Assembly (NCBI GenBank): GCA_002709235.1
Contig: PAQI01000040.1
Coordinates: 1-44,914, forward strand
DNA: 44,914 nt
Reading direction: 5' to 3'
Source of the DNA: Hirschia sp.
GTDB taxonomy: Bacteria > Pseudomonadota > Alphaproteobacteria > Caulobacterales > Hyphomonadaceae
The notes below the pieces were generated by a model. The model was not told the DNA's origin. It made no database searches and saw only the letters and a program-made list of their open reading frames with translations. Below are positions 17,486 through 24,753 of the stretch, piece after piece. Each line of letters starts with the position of its first letter. Position 1 is the stretch's first letter. Both the position numbers and the translations under genes were made by a program.

Positions 17486-18445
17486 ATGCATGATATTCTT
17501 GATGACCTTGGCTATCTGGCACTGGGTAGTCGATTGAAGCGATTGGCCGAGCGGATGCAGGCTGATGCCCAGCGCGCTCATGCTGAAGCCGGATTTCCCA
17601 TACAATGCGGACATTTCCCGCTGCTGGCGGCGCTTGATGCCTATGGTCCGCAAACCATTGGCGAACTTGTGGAAGCACTCGGCGTCAGCCAACCTTCAGT
17701 TACCCGAACGCAGTCAGCACTGGCCACAATGGGGCTGACCGAAGCTTCAGCTTCCCCCGAGGATCAACGTGTTTCAGTCATCCGTCTGACCCCGGAAGGC
17801 CAGGCATTGACGCAGCGAATGCGTCAGCAATTCTGGCCGCGTGTCCGCATGGCTGCAGAAGCGCTCAGTGCCGCCGAACCCGGTGATTTGCTCACTCAGA
17901 TCCGACATGTCGAAAGAATGCTGGATGAAAAGCCTCTCAATATTCGTATTCGGGACGTTAAAGATCCGACGTCGCAGCTGCGCATCCGGGACTATGAAGA
18001 CGCATTGGCGGGTGATTTTCGCGATATCACCCGCGAATGGGTGCAGGACATGTTCACGCTGGAAGACAAGGATATCGAGATCACGGATGATCCGCGTGGT
18101 CAGATCATTGATCGGGGCGGTGTTATCCTGTTTGTCGAAACAGAGGCGCTTGGCGTGATCGGCACATGTGCGCTGATGCCGGTAGAAGGGGGGAGCTTCG
18201 AGCTGACTAAAATGGGGGTCAGCGCCTCGGCGCGTGGGCTCAAGGCAGGTGAATTCCTGCTCAAACACGTTCTTGAGCGCGCCCGGTCCTTGAAAATCGA
18301 TGAGCTTTTCCTGCTGACCAATCGCAAATGCGAGGCCGCGATCCATCTATATGAGAAAGCGGGCTTTCGGCATGATTCCGAAATAATGTCGCGCTTCGGA
18401 TGCCGCTACGGGCGATGTGATGTGGCGATGAGCTATCCGCTCTAG
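17486..18445 (+). CDS. MarR-type regulator fused to a GNAT acetyltransferase
   Basis: About 319 residues with two domains. Residues about 1-135 are a MarR winged helix (FPLLAALDAYGPQTIGELVEALGVSQPSVTRTQSAL in part, then the wing EDQRVSVIRLTPEG). Residues about 155-315 are a GNAT domain with the acetyl-CoA site region MGVSASARGLKAGEFLLKHV and the C-terminal NRKCEAAIHLYEKAGF. MarR-GNAT fusions are a known architecture, proposed to couple ligand binding to acetylation; targets are unknown. ATG 17486 is preferred over 17462 because GGGGA lies 7 bases before it and the earlier ATG would be almost leaderless. It is convergent with the HAD gene, four bases apart. Confidence 0.88.
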   Translation: MHDILDDLGYLALGSRLKRLAERMQADAQRAHAEAGFPIQCGHFPLLAALDAYGPQTIGELVEALGVSQPSVTRTQSALATMGLTEASASPEDQRVSVIRLTPEGQALTQRMRQQFWPRVRMAAEALSAAEPGDLLTQIRHVERMLDEKPLNIRIRDVKDPTSQLRIRDYEDALAGDFRDITREWVQDMFTLEDKDIEITDDPRGQIIDRGGVILFVETEALGVIGTCALMPVEGGSFELTKMGVSASARGLKAGEFLLKHVLERARSLKIDELFLLTNRKCEAAIHLYEKAGFRHDSEIMSRFGCRYGRCDVAMSYPL

Positions 18446-18449
18446 CCGT

Positions 18450-19118
18450 TCAGAAAGCTGATAAACGGGCGGTCACGGCGGCATGATCCGCCAGTATTTC
18501 AGTTGCGCCGACAGATCTTAATTGCCCGGACAGTTCTGGCCAGACATGCCCGCCACCGAGAAATCCCCAGACTGTCATGCCCGCGGCCACACCTGCGCGC
18601 ACGCCATTGATGGAATCCTCGATCACAAGGCACCGCGATGGAGCTGCGCCAATTTGTGCGGCGGCATGAAGAAAGACATCCGGCGATGGCTTGCCCGCCT
18701 GAACCTGCTCGGCAGAATAGACGTGCGGATAGGCCAGTTGATCCAGTCCGGTCCGGGTCAGATTCGTCTTCAGATGCGCAATCCTTGAAGACGACGCGAT
18801 GGCGCGTTTTCCGGCAAAGGCAGTCAGGCTGTCTTTCGCGCCCGCGATCGCCTTCAGTTCCCGCGCAAACAGCGCATCCCGATTGGCGCGCATGTCATCC
18901 ATCACGATCTGCTCGAATGCGGTACCGGTTTGCGTCAGGCTGTCAGTGCGCAAGGCATCATCCATCGCGCGAGAATCCATTCCGATAAAGCGTCTGGCAA
19001 AATCGGCCCGATCATAGATCAGCCCCTTTGATGCGAGAAAATCCAGTTCGACATCAAGCGCAAGCGCCTCTGAATCAACAAGCACGCCGTCGCAATCGAA
19101 GATCACCGCCTCGAACAT
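18450..19118 (-). CDS. HAD-superfamily hydrolase, beta-phosphoglucomutase-like
   Basis: A 222-residue HAD phosphatase of subfamily IA. Motif I is MFEAVIFDCDGVLVDSEALA (nucleophile Asp and the second Asp), motif II IASSSR, motif III Lys in GKPSPDVFLHAA and motif IV VIEDSINGVRAGVAAGM. The helical cap between motifs I and II fits phosphoglycolate-phosphatase or beta-phosphoglucomutase relatives. Start ATG 19118 has AGGA about 9 bases upstream; the open frame continues to 19205 but has no family resemblance there. Substrate cannot be read from sequence. It is convergent with the MarR-GNAT gene. Confidence 0.88.
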   Translation of the reverse strand: MFEAVIFDCDGVLVDSEALALDVELDFLASKGLIYDRADFARRFIGMDSRAMDDALRTDSLTQTGTAFEQIVMDDMRANRDALFARELKAIAGAKDSLTAFAGKRAIASSSRIAHLKTNLTRTGLDQLAYPHVYSAEQVQAGKPSPDVFLHAAAQIGAAPSRCLVIEDSINGVRAGVAAGMTVWGFLGGGHVWPELSGQLRSVGATEILADHAAVTARLSAF

Positions 19119-19200
19119 ATGAGTGTTTCCTGATGGGCTGATGATTGAGGACAAAAGGGTCGTGGCGCTGGGACATTTCTTCCCATGTGGTCCTCGACCC

Positions 19201-19213
19201 GGCAAGCCCTGCC
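19201..19213. promoter_or_regulatory. GGCA-N5-TGCC motif, candidate FlbD enhancer for flagellin 1
   Basis: GGCAAGCCCTGCC (with flanks CC and GG) is palindromic at its ends and lies about 115 bases upstream of the predicted sigma-54 start site. The same GGCA-N5-TGCC pattern recurs at 20405 and 40678. Assignment to FlbD is inference. Confidence 0.5.
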
Positions 19214-19295
19214 GGATGATTTGTCCTTGCCAAGATATTGAAGAAAAAAACTCAATTAAAACAACATAGAATAAATTTCATTGAAATTTGCAGAT

Positions 19296-19310
19296 TGGCC
19301 CGCAGCTTGC
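19296..19310 (+). promoter_or_regulatory. Sigma-54 promoter of flagellin 1
   Basis: TGGCCCG-CAGC-TTGC matches the -24/-12 consensus TGGCACG-N4-TTGC, with exactly 10 bases between GG and GC. Start of transcription is expected near 19322, about 64 bases before the ATG. Confidence 0.85.
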
Positions 19311-19320
19311 TCCTGTTTCT

Positions 19321-19354
19321 ACGGACAAAAAGTCTGTCGGCCCGAAAGTGGCCG
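19321..19354 (+). promoter_or_regulatory. Twin hairpins at the 5' end of flagellin 1 mRNA
   Basis: Hairpin 1: ACGGAC-AAAAA-GTCTGT (one G-U pair). Hairpin 2: CGGCC-CGAAAGT-GGCCG. They begin at the predicted +1. Similar pairs with different stem sequences occur in front of flagellins 2 and 3. Candidate target of FlbT or mRNA stabiliser. Confidence 0.55.
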
Positions 19355-19385
19355 TTCTCCCTTACAGAATGAAAGGATTGCTCCG

Positions 19386-20216
19386 ATGGCTGCACTATCG
19401 GTCAACACGAACTATGGGGCGATGGTCGCCCTTCAACAACTGAACAAGACGAATATGTCGCTCGAACAGACCCAGTCTCGTATCAATACCGGCCTCAAGG
19501 TTGCCGGCGCAAAGGACAATGGCGCAATCTTCGCCATTGCCCAGGACATGCGCGCCGACATCTCCGGGCTTGGCGTTGCTCAACAGAGTCTGGATCGTGC
19601 TCAGTCCACAACCGATGTGGCGCTGGCAGCGGGCGAAGCGATTTCGGACCTTCTGGTGGAGATGAAGGAAAAAGCACTTTCGGCTTCTGATGCGACTCTT
19701 TCGGCAAGCCAGCGTTCTGCATATAGCGAAGATTTCGAGGCCCTGCGTGACCAGATTGCGCAGATCACGACAAATGCCGACTTCAACGGCGTGAATCTGA
19801 TCGATGGGTCGACTGCCGAAATCGCAGCCATTGCAAATGCTGACGGATCGAATTCGCTGACGGTTGCGGCTGAAGATCTTTCTCTTTCAGGCTCCATTGT
19901 GACAATCACGTCAGCCCAGGACATTTCCACGGTTACGGAAGCGGCGGCAGCACTGACTTCAGTCTCGGCATCTCTAGAGAACCTGAATGAAGCACTGGCG
20001 CGTCTGGGAACAGCATCCAAGCGGGTAGAGGTGCACAACACCTTTGTCACGGCGATGCGTGACTCGATTGAAAACGGGGTCGGAAATCTCGTCGATGCTG
20101 ACATGGCACGTGAAAGTGCAAGGCTCCAGGCGCTGCAGACGAAGCAGCAACTTGGTGTCCAGGCGCTCTCCATTGCCAACCAGGCACCGACGATCATCAA
20201 TTCTCTGTTCCAGTAG
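19386..20216 (+). CDS. Flagellin 1 (short D0-D1 type)
   Basis: A 276-residue flagellin, the filament subunit exported by the flagellar type III system. N-terminal D0/D1 is AALSVNTNYGAMVALQQLNK and SRINTGLKVAGAKDNGAIFA; C-terminal D0 is LGVQALSIANQAPTIINSLF. The short length shows there is only a small central region, as in Caulobacter flagellins. ATG 19386 is chosen over an upstream frame start because the product then begins like its paralogs, and AAAGGA lies upstream. It differs from flagellins 2 and 3 in the N-terminus (extra Ala), DMRADISGLGVAQQ and the C-terminal tail. It has its own sigma-54 promoter and leader hairpins and is probably glycosylated by FlmG. Confidence 0.96.
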   Translation: MAALSVNTNYGAMVALQQLNKTNMSLEQTQSRINTGLKVAGAKDNGAIFAIAQDMRADISGLGVAQQSLDRAQSTTDVALAAGEAISDLLVEMKEKALSASDATLSASQRSAYSEDFEALRDQIAQITTNADFNGVNLIDGSTAEIAAIANADGSNSLTVAAEDLSLSGSIVTITSAQDISTVTEAAAALTSVSASLENLNEALARLGTASKRVEVHNTFVTAMRDSIENGVGNLVDADMARESARLQALQTKQQLGVQALSIANQAPTIINSLFQ

Positions 20217-20233
20217 GAGAAGGACGAATCGAT

Positions 20234-20258
20234 CGGGGCGGGCCACGTGTCCGCCCCG
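20234..20258 (+). terminator. GC hairpin after flagellin 1
   Basis: CGGGGCGG and CCGCCCCG form an 8-bp stem with a 9-base loop, 18 bases after the stop; a second stem CCCGGT-TCTC-ACCGGG follows at 20263-20278. No T tract is present, so termination is only suggested. Confidence 0.4.
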
Positions 20259-20404
20259 GCCGCCCGGTTCTCACCGGGATCGCCTCATAGGCACGTGTGC
20301 GCAAAATGCGCTTTGACGAAAGCAGCCGCTGCTGACCCCCCGCGCAGGTATGGGTCCGGCGGTTTTTTTGCGCCCACGGCAAGCCGGTCAGGTTTTGCCG
20401 CATA

Positions 20405-20417
20405 GGCAAGTATTGCC
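20405..20417. promoter_or_regulatory. GGCA-N5-TGCC motif, candidate FlbD enhancer for flagellin 2
   Basis: GGCAAGTATTGCC lies about 140 bases upstream of the predicted sigma-54 start site. It shares GGCAAG and TGCC with the site at 19201. Most of the rest of the 20217-20615 gap is unassigned, apart from the 3' hairpins, the promoter and the leader structures listed separately. Confidence 0.5.
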
Positions 20418-20526
20418 CGGCGAAACCTGCAAGCTCTTCAGATACAGATAAATTTTCACTACCCCTGTTAAGGGTTTGACCCCGGATCATCGATGTTTTC
20501 GTGGGGTTGCGTTAACCAAATGGGGT

Positions 20527-20541
20527 TGGCCCTTTCCTTGC
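20527..20541 (+). promoter_or_regulatory. Sigma-54 promoter of flagellin 2
   Basis: TGGCCCT-TTCC-TTGC, with GG and GC 10 bases apart. Transcription should start near 20553, about 63 bases before the ATG. Confidence 0.85.
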
Positions 20542-20552
20542 CATGGTAACGG

Positions 20553-20587
20553 CGGAGGCAAAACGCCTCTGGAAGCAAAAAGCTTCT
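20553..20587 (+). promoter_or_regulatory. Twin hairpins at the 5' end of flagellin 2 mRNA, plus start-codon hairpin
   Basis: Hairpin 1: CGGAGGC-AAAAC-GCCTCTG (7 bp with one G-U). Hairpin 2: GAAGC-AAAAA-GCTTC. They start at the predicted +1. Further on, CGTCA-AAA-TGACG (20609-20621) encloses the ATG at 20616, so the start codon itself sits in an A-loop hairpin. Confidence 0.6.
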
Positions 20588-20615
20588 GTAGATACCTAAA
20601 AAAGGAGCCGTCAAA

Positions 20616-21437
20616 ATGACGAGCGTAAACACAAACTACGGCGCAATGGTCGCCCTTCAGCAACTCAACAAAACCAACAACGCCCTGGAAATGACCCAGT
20701 CCCGCATCAACACGGGTCTGAAGGTTTCAAGTGCCAAGGACAACGGTGCCATCTTCGCAATTGCTCAAGGCATGCGTTCGGATGTTGCTGCTTATGAAGG
20801 CGTTCAGCAGTCCCTTGATCGTTCAGTATCCACTGTGGACACTGCACTGGCTGCCGGTGAAGCCATTTCCGACCTTCTCGTTGAGATGAAGGAAAAAGCG
20901 CTGTCTGCTTCAGACACATCGCTCTCCAGCTCCCAGCGTGATGCTTACAACGAAGACTTCGAAGCCCTTCGTGACCAGATCGGAACGATCGTGGCCAACG
21001 CTGAATTCAACGGTGCAAACCTGATTGAAAACGGCGCTTCCGCAATCGAGGCCCTGTCCAACACAAAGGGTGACACCATCACGGTGGCAGCTGAAGACCT
21101 GTCCCTGACAGGAAGCACGATCACGCTGACACCGACTGCCAATATCGACACCGTCACTGAAGCGTCGAACATGATCGGCACAATCTCGACTTCGCTCGAC
21201 AATCTGAACGAAGCCCTTGCACGCCTGGGTACATCGTCCAAGTCGCTGAGCATCCACTCAGAGTTCGTGACCAAGCTGTCTGACTCTCTGGAAGCCGGTA
21301 TCGGTAACCTGGTTGACGCTGACCTGGCCAAGGAAAGTGCGAAACTCCAGTCGCTGCAAACCAAGCAGCAGCTCGGTGTTCAGGCGCTCTCCATCGCCAA
21401 CTCGGCAAGCAGTATCGCTCTGTCCTTCTTCAGATAA
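20616..21437 (+). CDS. Flagellin 2 (short D0-D1 type)
   Basis: A 273-residue flagellin nearly identical to flagellin 3. N-terminus TSVNTNYGAMVALQQLNKTN, then RINTGLKVSSAKDNGAIFAI; C-terminus LGVQALSIANSASSIALSFF. The short central region (NAEFNGANLIENGASAIEAL) carries the paralog differences. AAGGAG lies 8 bases before the ATG. It has a strong intrinsic terminator at 21464, its own sigma-54 promoter and a structured leader. It forms part of the filament; FlbT control and FlmG glycosylation are inferred from family knowledge. Confidence 0.97.
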   Translation: MTSVNTNYGAMVALQQLNKTNNALEMTQSRINTGLKVSSAKDNGAIFAIAQGMRSDVAAYEGVQQSLDRSVSTVDTALAAGEAISDLLVEMKEKALSASDTSLSSSQRDAYNEDFEALRDQIGTIVANAEFNGANLIENGASAIEALSNTKGDTITVAAEDLSLTGSTITLTPTANIDTVTEASNMIGTISTSLDNLNEALARLGTSSKSLSIHSEFVTKLSDSLEAGIGNLVDADLAKESAKLQSLQTKQQLGVQALSIANSASSIALSFFR

Positions 21438-21463
21438 GAGCAGGCTCTTCGGAGTTCAAAATG

Positions 21464-21500
21464 AAAGAGACCGGAGTGCAGCTCCGGTCTCTTTTTTTTT
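21464..21500 (+). terminator. Strong intrinsic terminator after flagellin 2
   Basis: A perfect 13-bp stem (AAAGAGACCGGAG / CTCCGGTCTCTTT) with loop TGCAG runs into an uninterrupted T tract ending at 21500. It closes the flagellin 2 transcript, so flagellin 3 needs its own promoter. The following 21501-21736 is AT-rich with no gene seen. Confidence 0.93.
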
Positions 21501-21736
21501 GCATTTGTCTGACTTACCTTTTGCCGATCACGACGGGTGTATAAAATTTTATGTAAATCAATGGCTTATATCCATTAATTTGTGTGGAATTATTTGCCTG
21601 CCGCAGGGTTGGGAAAATTCTGCCTATAGGCTGAAAATACCAATTCAATGGATTTTCCCGATTCATGGCCCGTTTACACACTGGCCAAATATGTCCTCAA
21701 ACATGAATAAAGCGCCCCTTTTTGTTAACCGGGTTC

Positions 21737-21751
21737 TGGCGCGCGGATTGC
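21737..21751 (+). promoter_or_regulatory. Sigma-54 promoter of flagellin 3
   Basis: TGGCGCG-CGGA-TTGC, with GG and GC 10 bases apart. Start expected near 21763, 88 bases before the ATG. No GGCA-N5-TGCC motif was found upstream in this gap. Confidence 0.83.
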
Positions 21752-21763
21752 CTAGTGAATACC

Positions 21764-21793
21764 GGGCAAAATGCCCTTCACGCACAATGCGTG
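21764..21793 (+). promoter_or_regulatory. Twin hairpins at the 5' end of flagellin 3 mRNA, plus start-codon hairpin
   Basis: Hairpin 1: GGGC-AAAAT-GCCC. Hairpin 2: CACGC-ACAAT-GCGTG. They begin at the predicted +1, as in flagellins 1 and 2. CGTCA-AAA-TGACG (21844-21856) encloses the ATG at 21851, identical to flagellin 2. Confidence 0.6.
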
Positions 21794-21850
21794 GAATTCA
21801 TTGGACAGCTGGTCTCGAATGAACTGGCATTATGAAAAGGGATCGTCAAA

Positions 21851-22672
21851 ATGACGAGCGTAAACACAAACTATGGCGCCATGGTCGCGCTGCAACAACT
21901 CAACAAAACCAGTAATGCTCTGGAAGAGTCACAGTCCCGCATCAACACGGGTCTGAAGGTTTCCGGTGCCAAGGACAATGGTGCGATTTACGCAATTGCC
22001 CAGGGCATGCGTTCGGATGTTGCTGCATATGAATCCGTCAAGCAGTCGCTGGACCGTGGTACGTCCACAGTCGACACTGCTCTGGCTGCTGGTGAGGCCA
22101 TTTCCGACCTTCTGGTCGAAATGAAGGAAAAGGCGTTGTCCGCGTCTGACTCTTCGCTCTCCAGCTCCCAGCGTGATGCTTACAACGAAGACTTCGAAGC
22201 CCTTCGTGACCAGATCACCACGATCGTGTCCAACGCCGAATTCAACGGTGCCAACCTGATCGAAAACGGTGGTTCCGCGATCCAGTCGCTCGCCAATACA
22301 TCCGGCGACGTCATCACTGTCGCAGCAGAAGACCTGTCATTGACAGGAAGCACGATCACGCTGACGGCGGCTTCCAACATCGACACCGTTACCGAAGCGT
22401 CGAACATGATCGGTACGATCTCGACATCATTGGACAACCTCAACCAGGCGCTTGCGCGTTTGGGTACGGCGTCCAAGTCGCTGAGCATCCACTCCGAGTT
22501 CGTGACCAAGCTGTCTGACTCTCTGGAAGCCGGTATCGGTAACCTGGTTGATGCTGATCTCGCCAAGGAAAGTGCTCGTCTCCAGTCGCTGCAAACCAAG
22601 CAGCAGCTCGGTGTCCAGGCGCTCTCCATCGCCAACTCGTCGTCTTCGATGGCGCTGTCCTTCTTCCGCTAG
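21851..22672 (+). CDS. Flagellin 3 (short D0-D1 type)
   Basis: A 273-residue flagellin, closest to flagellin 2 with scattered differences (TSNALEESQ for TNNALEMTQ, AIYAIAQ for AIFAIAQ, NGGSAIQSLANTSGDVIT in the central region). The C-terminus ends SIANSSSSMALSFFR. Long stretches are identical at the DNA level to flagellin 2, e.g. around the start codon and in the last third, which suggests recent duplication or gene conversion. AAAGGGA precedes the start. flaG follows after a hairpin without a T tract, so read-through into flaG is plausible. Confidence 0.97.
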   Translation: MTSVNTNYGAMVALQQLNKTSNALEESQSRINTGLKVSGAKDNGAIYAIAQGMRSDVAAYESVKQSLDRGTSTVDTALAAGEAISDLLVEMKEKALSASDSSLSSSQRDAYNEDFEALRDQITTIVSNAEFNGANLIENGGSAIQSLANTSGDVITVAAEDLSLTGSTITLTAASNIDTVTEASNMIGTISTSLDNLNQALARLGTASKSLSIHSEFVTKLSDSLEAGIGNLVDADLAKESARLQSLQTKQQLGVQALSIANSSSSMALSFFR

Positions 22673-22703
22673 GAAGAATTCAGCCGCTGACGCGAAACTG
22701 TCG

Positions 22704-22733
22704 CCGTTCCGCGCTAATTTGCGCGCGGAACGG
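22704..22733 (+). terminator. Hairpin between flagellin 3 and flaG
   Basis: CCGTTCCGCGC and GCGCGGAACGG form a perfect 11-bp stem with an 8-base loop. No T tract follows, so it may be an attenuator that lowers flaG relative to flagellin, or a processing and stability element. Confidence 0.5.
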
Positions 22734-22790
22734 TGGCCTTCGCCGAGACGCTAACAGCTGGATCAGAATGACCAGCGGAGGTTGGGAGAC

Positions 22791-23132
22791 ATGTCAACCG
22801 AACTTAACTTTGCAACGCAGGTCCTGCAGCCCAGGGAAGTTTCAAGGGCGGAGGTTTCGCAGCGTGCGGAAATTCTGAAGGATGAGCGAGACTCATCAAT
22901 GCGTGCCGCACAGGCCGCGCGTCAGAAATTTGTTGAAGACATCTCGAAGTCAAACGGTCTGGAGAAGGGCCGCCTGGTCATCGAGAAGGATAGTGAAACC
23001 GGAAAATTCATTCACAAGCTGGTCGATCCCAATACAGGGGAGGTGGTACGCCAGTGGCCGGATGAAAGCTGGTTGGAGTTTGCTAAAATGCATGGCGCGC
23101 CGAACGGACTTTGGGTGAACCAGACGGCCTGA
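22791..23132 (+). CDS. flaG: FlaG-family protein
   Basis: A 113-residue protein with the FlaG domain at its C-terminus: LVIEKDSETGKFIHKLVDP and TGEVVRQWPDESWLEFAKM, the family's signature of a paired strand followed by an amphipathic helix. The N-terminal half (about residues 1-50) is charged and probably disordered. FlaG proteins affect filament length in other bacteria. ATG 22791 is preferred because GGAGG lies 9 bases upstream. Its place inside the flagellin cluster supports the role. No separate promoter was seen. Confidence 0.85.
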   Translation: MSTELNFATQVLQPREVSRAEVSQRAEILKDERDSSMRAAQAARQKFVEDISKSNGLEKGRLVIEKDSETGKFIHKLVDPNTGEVVRQWPDESWLEFAKMHGAPNGLWVNQTA

Positions 23133-23284
23133 CGTGACAGATTTGAAAACTTAATTACGTAAAACTTATCGCAACCAAGAAAAATTTAATCAATTTCCCT
23201 GCTTACTGCCTCCTGAATGATGGAATCGGGTCGCGCATCATCGCGCAATAATGACCAGGCCTCGATCCTTCGGGAGATTATTTT

Positions 23285-24118
23285 ATGGTTGGCAGCGTCA
23301 ACGCAAACTCGTCTGCAATGTCAGCATTGCAGCAACTCACAAAGACCAATAGCGCTTTGGAACAAACCCAGAGCCGGATTGGCTCGGGGCTCAAGATAAG
23401 CTCTGCGCGCGATAATGCAGCGATCTTCTCGGTCGCCCAGGGCATGCGCGGAGACGCAAACGCGCTTGATGTCGTCAAGATGAGCCTCAACCGCGCCTCG
23501 TCCATTGGCGACACAGCCCTTGCAGCGGCGGAATCGATTTCCGACCTGCTGATCCAGCTGCGCGAAAAGGCAACTTCGGCGACAGATCCGACGCTCAAGG
23601 CAGATCAACGCGGCACATATCAGGCCGAATTCGATGCAATTCGCGACCAGATCTCCGACATGATCAATGCTGCCAGCTTTGATGGCGTGAACCTGCTGGA
23701 TGGCTCAAATCCAAACGGTGTGGAATTTATCGCTGACCCGGATGGATCGTCCACGCTGACACTGGTGGCGGAAGATCTGACACTTGGTGGTCCTATCATA
23801 TCGCTGTCGACTTCAGCTGACCTGTCTACGATAACGGGAGCCTCCGCGGCGCTTTCCGCAGTGCAGTCCAGTCTGACAAATCTCAACGCATCGCTTGCGC
23901 GCATTGGCGCTTCGACACAGCAGATTGAAAATCACACGACTTTTGTAACCCGTCTGCAAGATTCGCTGACCAATGGTGTAGGTGAGCTTGTCGATGCGGA
24001 TCTGGGTCGGGAAAGCGCCATGCTGCAATCGCTTCAGGTCAAGCAGCAGCTCAGCGTTCAGGCCCTGTCGATTGCGAATTCGTCGCCGCAAACGATCCTT
24101 TCACTCTTCCAGAACTAG
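23285..24118 (+). CDS. Flagellin 4 (divergent paralog)
   Basis: A 277-residue flagellin clearly apart from the other three: GSVNANSSAMSALQQLTKTN at the N-terminus, RIGSGLKISSARDNAAIFSV in D1, and LSVQALSIANSSPQTILSLF at the C-terminus. The central part (SNPNGVEFIADPDGSSTLTL) is also different. The ATG follows GGGAG by about 9 bases. Unlike flagellins 1-3 there is no TGGC-N7-TTGC promoter upstream and no twin A-loop hairpins; only a short GCGC-ATCATC-GCGC hairpin is seen. It may be transcribed from flaG read-through or from a weak promoter (TTGAAA near 23143). Possibly a minor or differently timed filament subunit. Confidence 0.95.
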   Translation: MVGSVNANSSAMSALQQLTKTNSALEQTQSRIGSGLKISSARDNAAIFSVAQGMRGDANALDVVKMSLNRASSIGDTALAAAESISDLLIQLREKATSATDPTLKADQRGTYQAEFDAIRDQISDMINAASFDGVNLLDGSNPNGVEFIADPDGSSTLTLVAEDLTLGGPIISLSTSADLSTITGASAALSAVQSSLTNLNASLARIGASTQQIENHTTFVTRLQDSLTNGVGELVDADLGRESAMLQSLQVKQQLSVQALSIANSSPQTILSLFQN

Positions 24119-24176
24119 CTCTGGATGAAACGGTTTCACGGTTAGAGGTCTGGTCTTCCCTAATCGTGCCTACTGG

Positions 24177-24210
24177 AGCCCGGGTCCCTTGTTTGGACTC
24201 GGGCTTTTTT
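24177..24210 (+). terminator. Intrinsic terminator after flagellin 4
   Basis: AGCCCGGGTCC and GGACTCGGGCT pair over 11 bp (one G-U) around a 7-base loop, followed by TTTTT. It closes the flagellin cluster. Confidence 0.88.
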
Positions 24211-24306
24211 CTTGTCTTGCCTTGGCGACGCCATCACAACGCCCATTTTCAATGTCAGTGTAGAGTCTACAGATTTGCCACCACGGGTTTTCGTGGGGCA
24301 GGGATG

Positions 24307-24714
24307 ATGGAGCTGAAAGTGGCAAATCCGCTGACCGAAATCATTGAACCTTCGCGCGCCAATCTGCCCATGGCGGTTGAGCGAAACCGCAAGAAGGCGC
24401 GTCATGTTGCGCCCAAACTGCTCAGATATATTGGCCGGATTCCGTTTGCTGATGATCTGGCGTCCGCCTATTTTTGCGCGCTTGATCCACTCACGCCACC
24501 ACGTGTGAAGGGGGTGTTGCTTGCTGCGCTTGGATATTTCGTGGTGCCGACCGACCTTATTCCGGATGTTATCCTGACACTGGGATTTACTGATGATGCA
24601 TCCGTGATTGCCATGGCGCTGGGTGTGGTGGGTACGCATATCAAGCCGCGTCACCAACGCGCTGCGCGCAGATTGCTGGGCCGTCCGGAACCTCATTCCA
24701 GCGTAAACAGCTAG
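24307..24714 (+). CDS. DUF1232 (YkvA-type) membrane-associated protein
   Basis: About 135 residues with the DUF1232 core: DPLTPPRVKGVLLAALGYFV followed by VPTDLIPDVILTLGFTDDAS, the family's signature of a hydrophobic segment, a PxDLIPD motif and a second hydrophobic stretch. The protein is probably membrane-bound; function unknown. ATG 24307 follows GGGG by 8 bases; ATG 24304 is nearly equivalent. Open frame extends upstream through the flagellin terminator, which makes the longer form unlikely. Not an obvious flagellar gene. Confidence 0.78.
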   Translation: MELKVANPLTEIIEPSRANLPMAVERNRKKARHVAPKLLRYIGRIPFADDLASAYFCALDPLTPPRVKGVLLAALGYFVVPTDLIPDVILTLGFTDDASVIAMALGVVGTHIKPRHQRAARRLLGRPEPHSSVNS

Positions 24715-24753
24715 GTTTTGTAGCGCGACGTTCCGGTCGTAGGCCCGATGTCT

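Noticed and set aside
21765-21775. GGCA-N3-TGCC as a fourth FlbD site
   Set aside because: It lies downstream of the sigma-54 promoter and is better explained as the first leader hairpin of flagellin 3.
23133-23284. Sigma-54 promoter for flagellin 4
   Set aside because: No GG-N10-GC pair with TGGC/TTGC context could be found in the gap.
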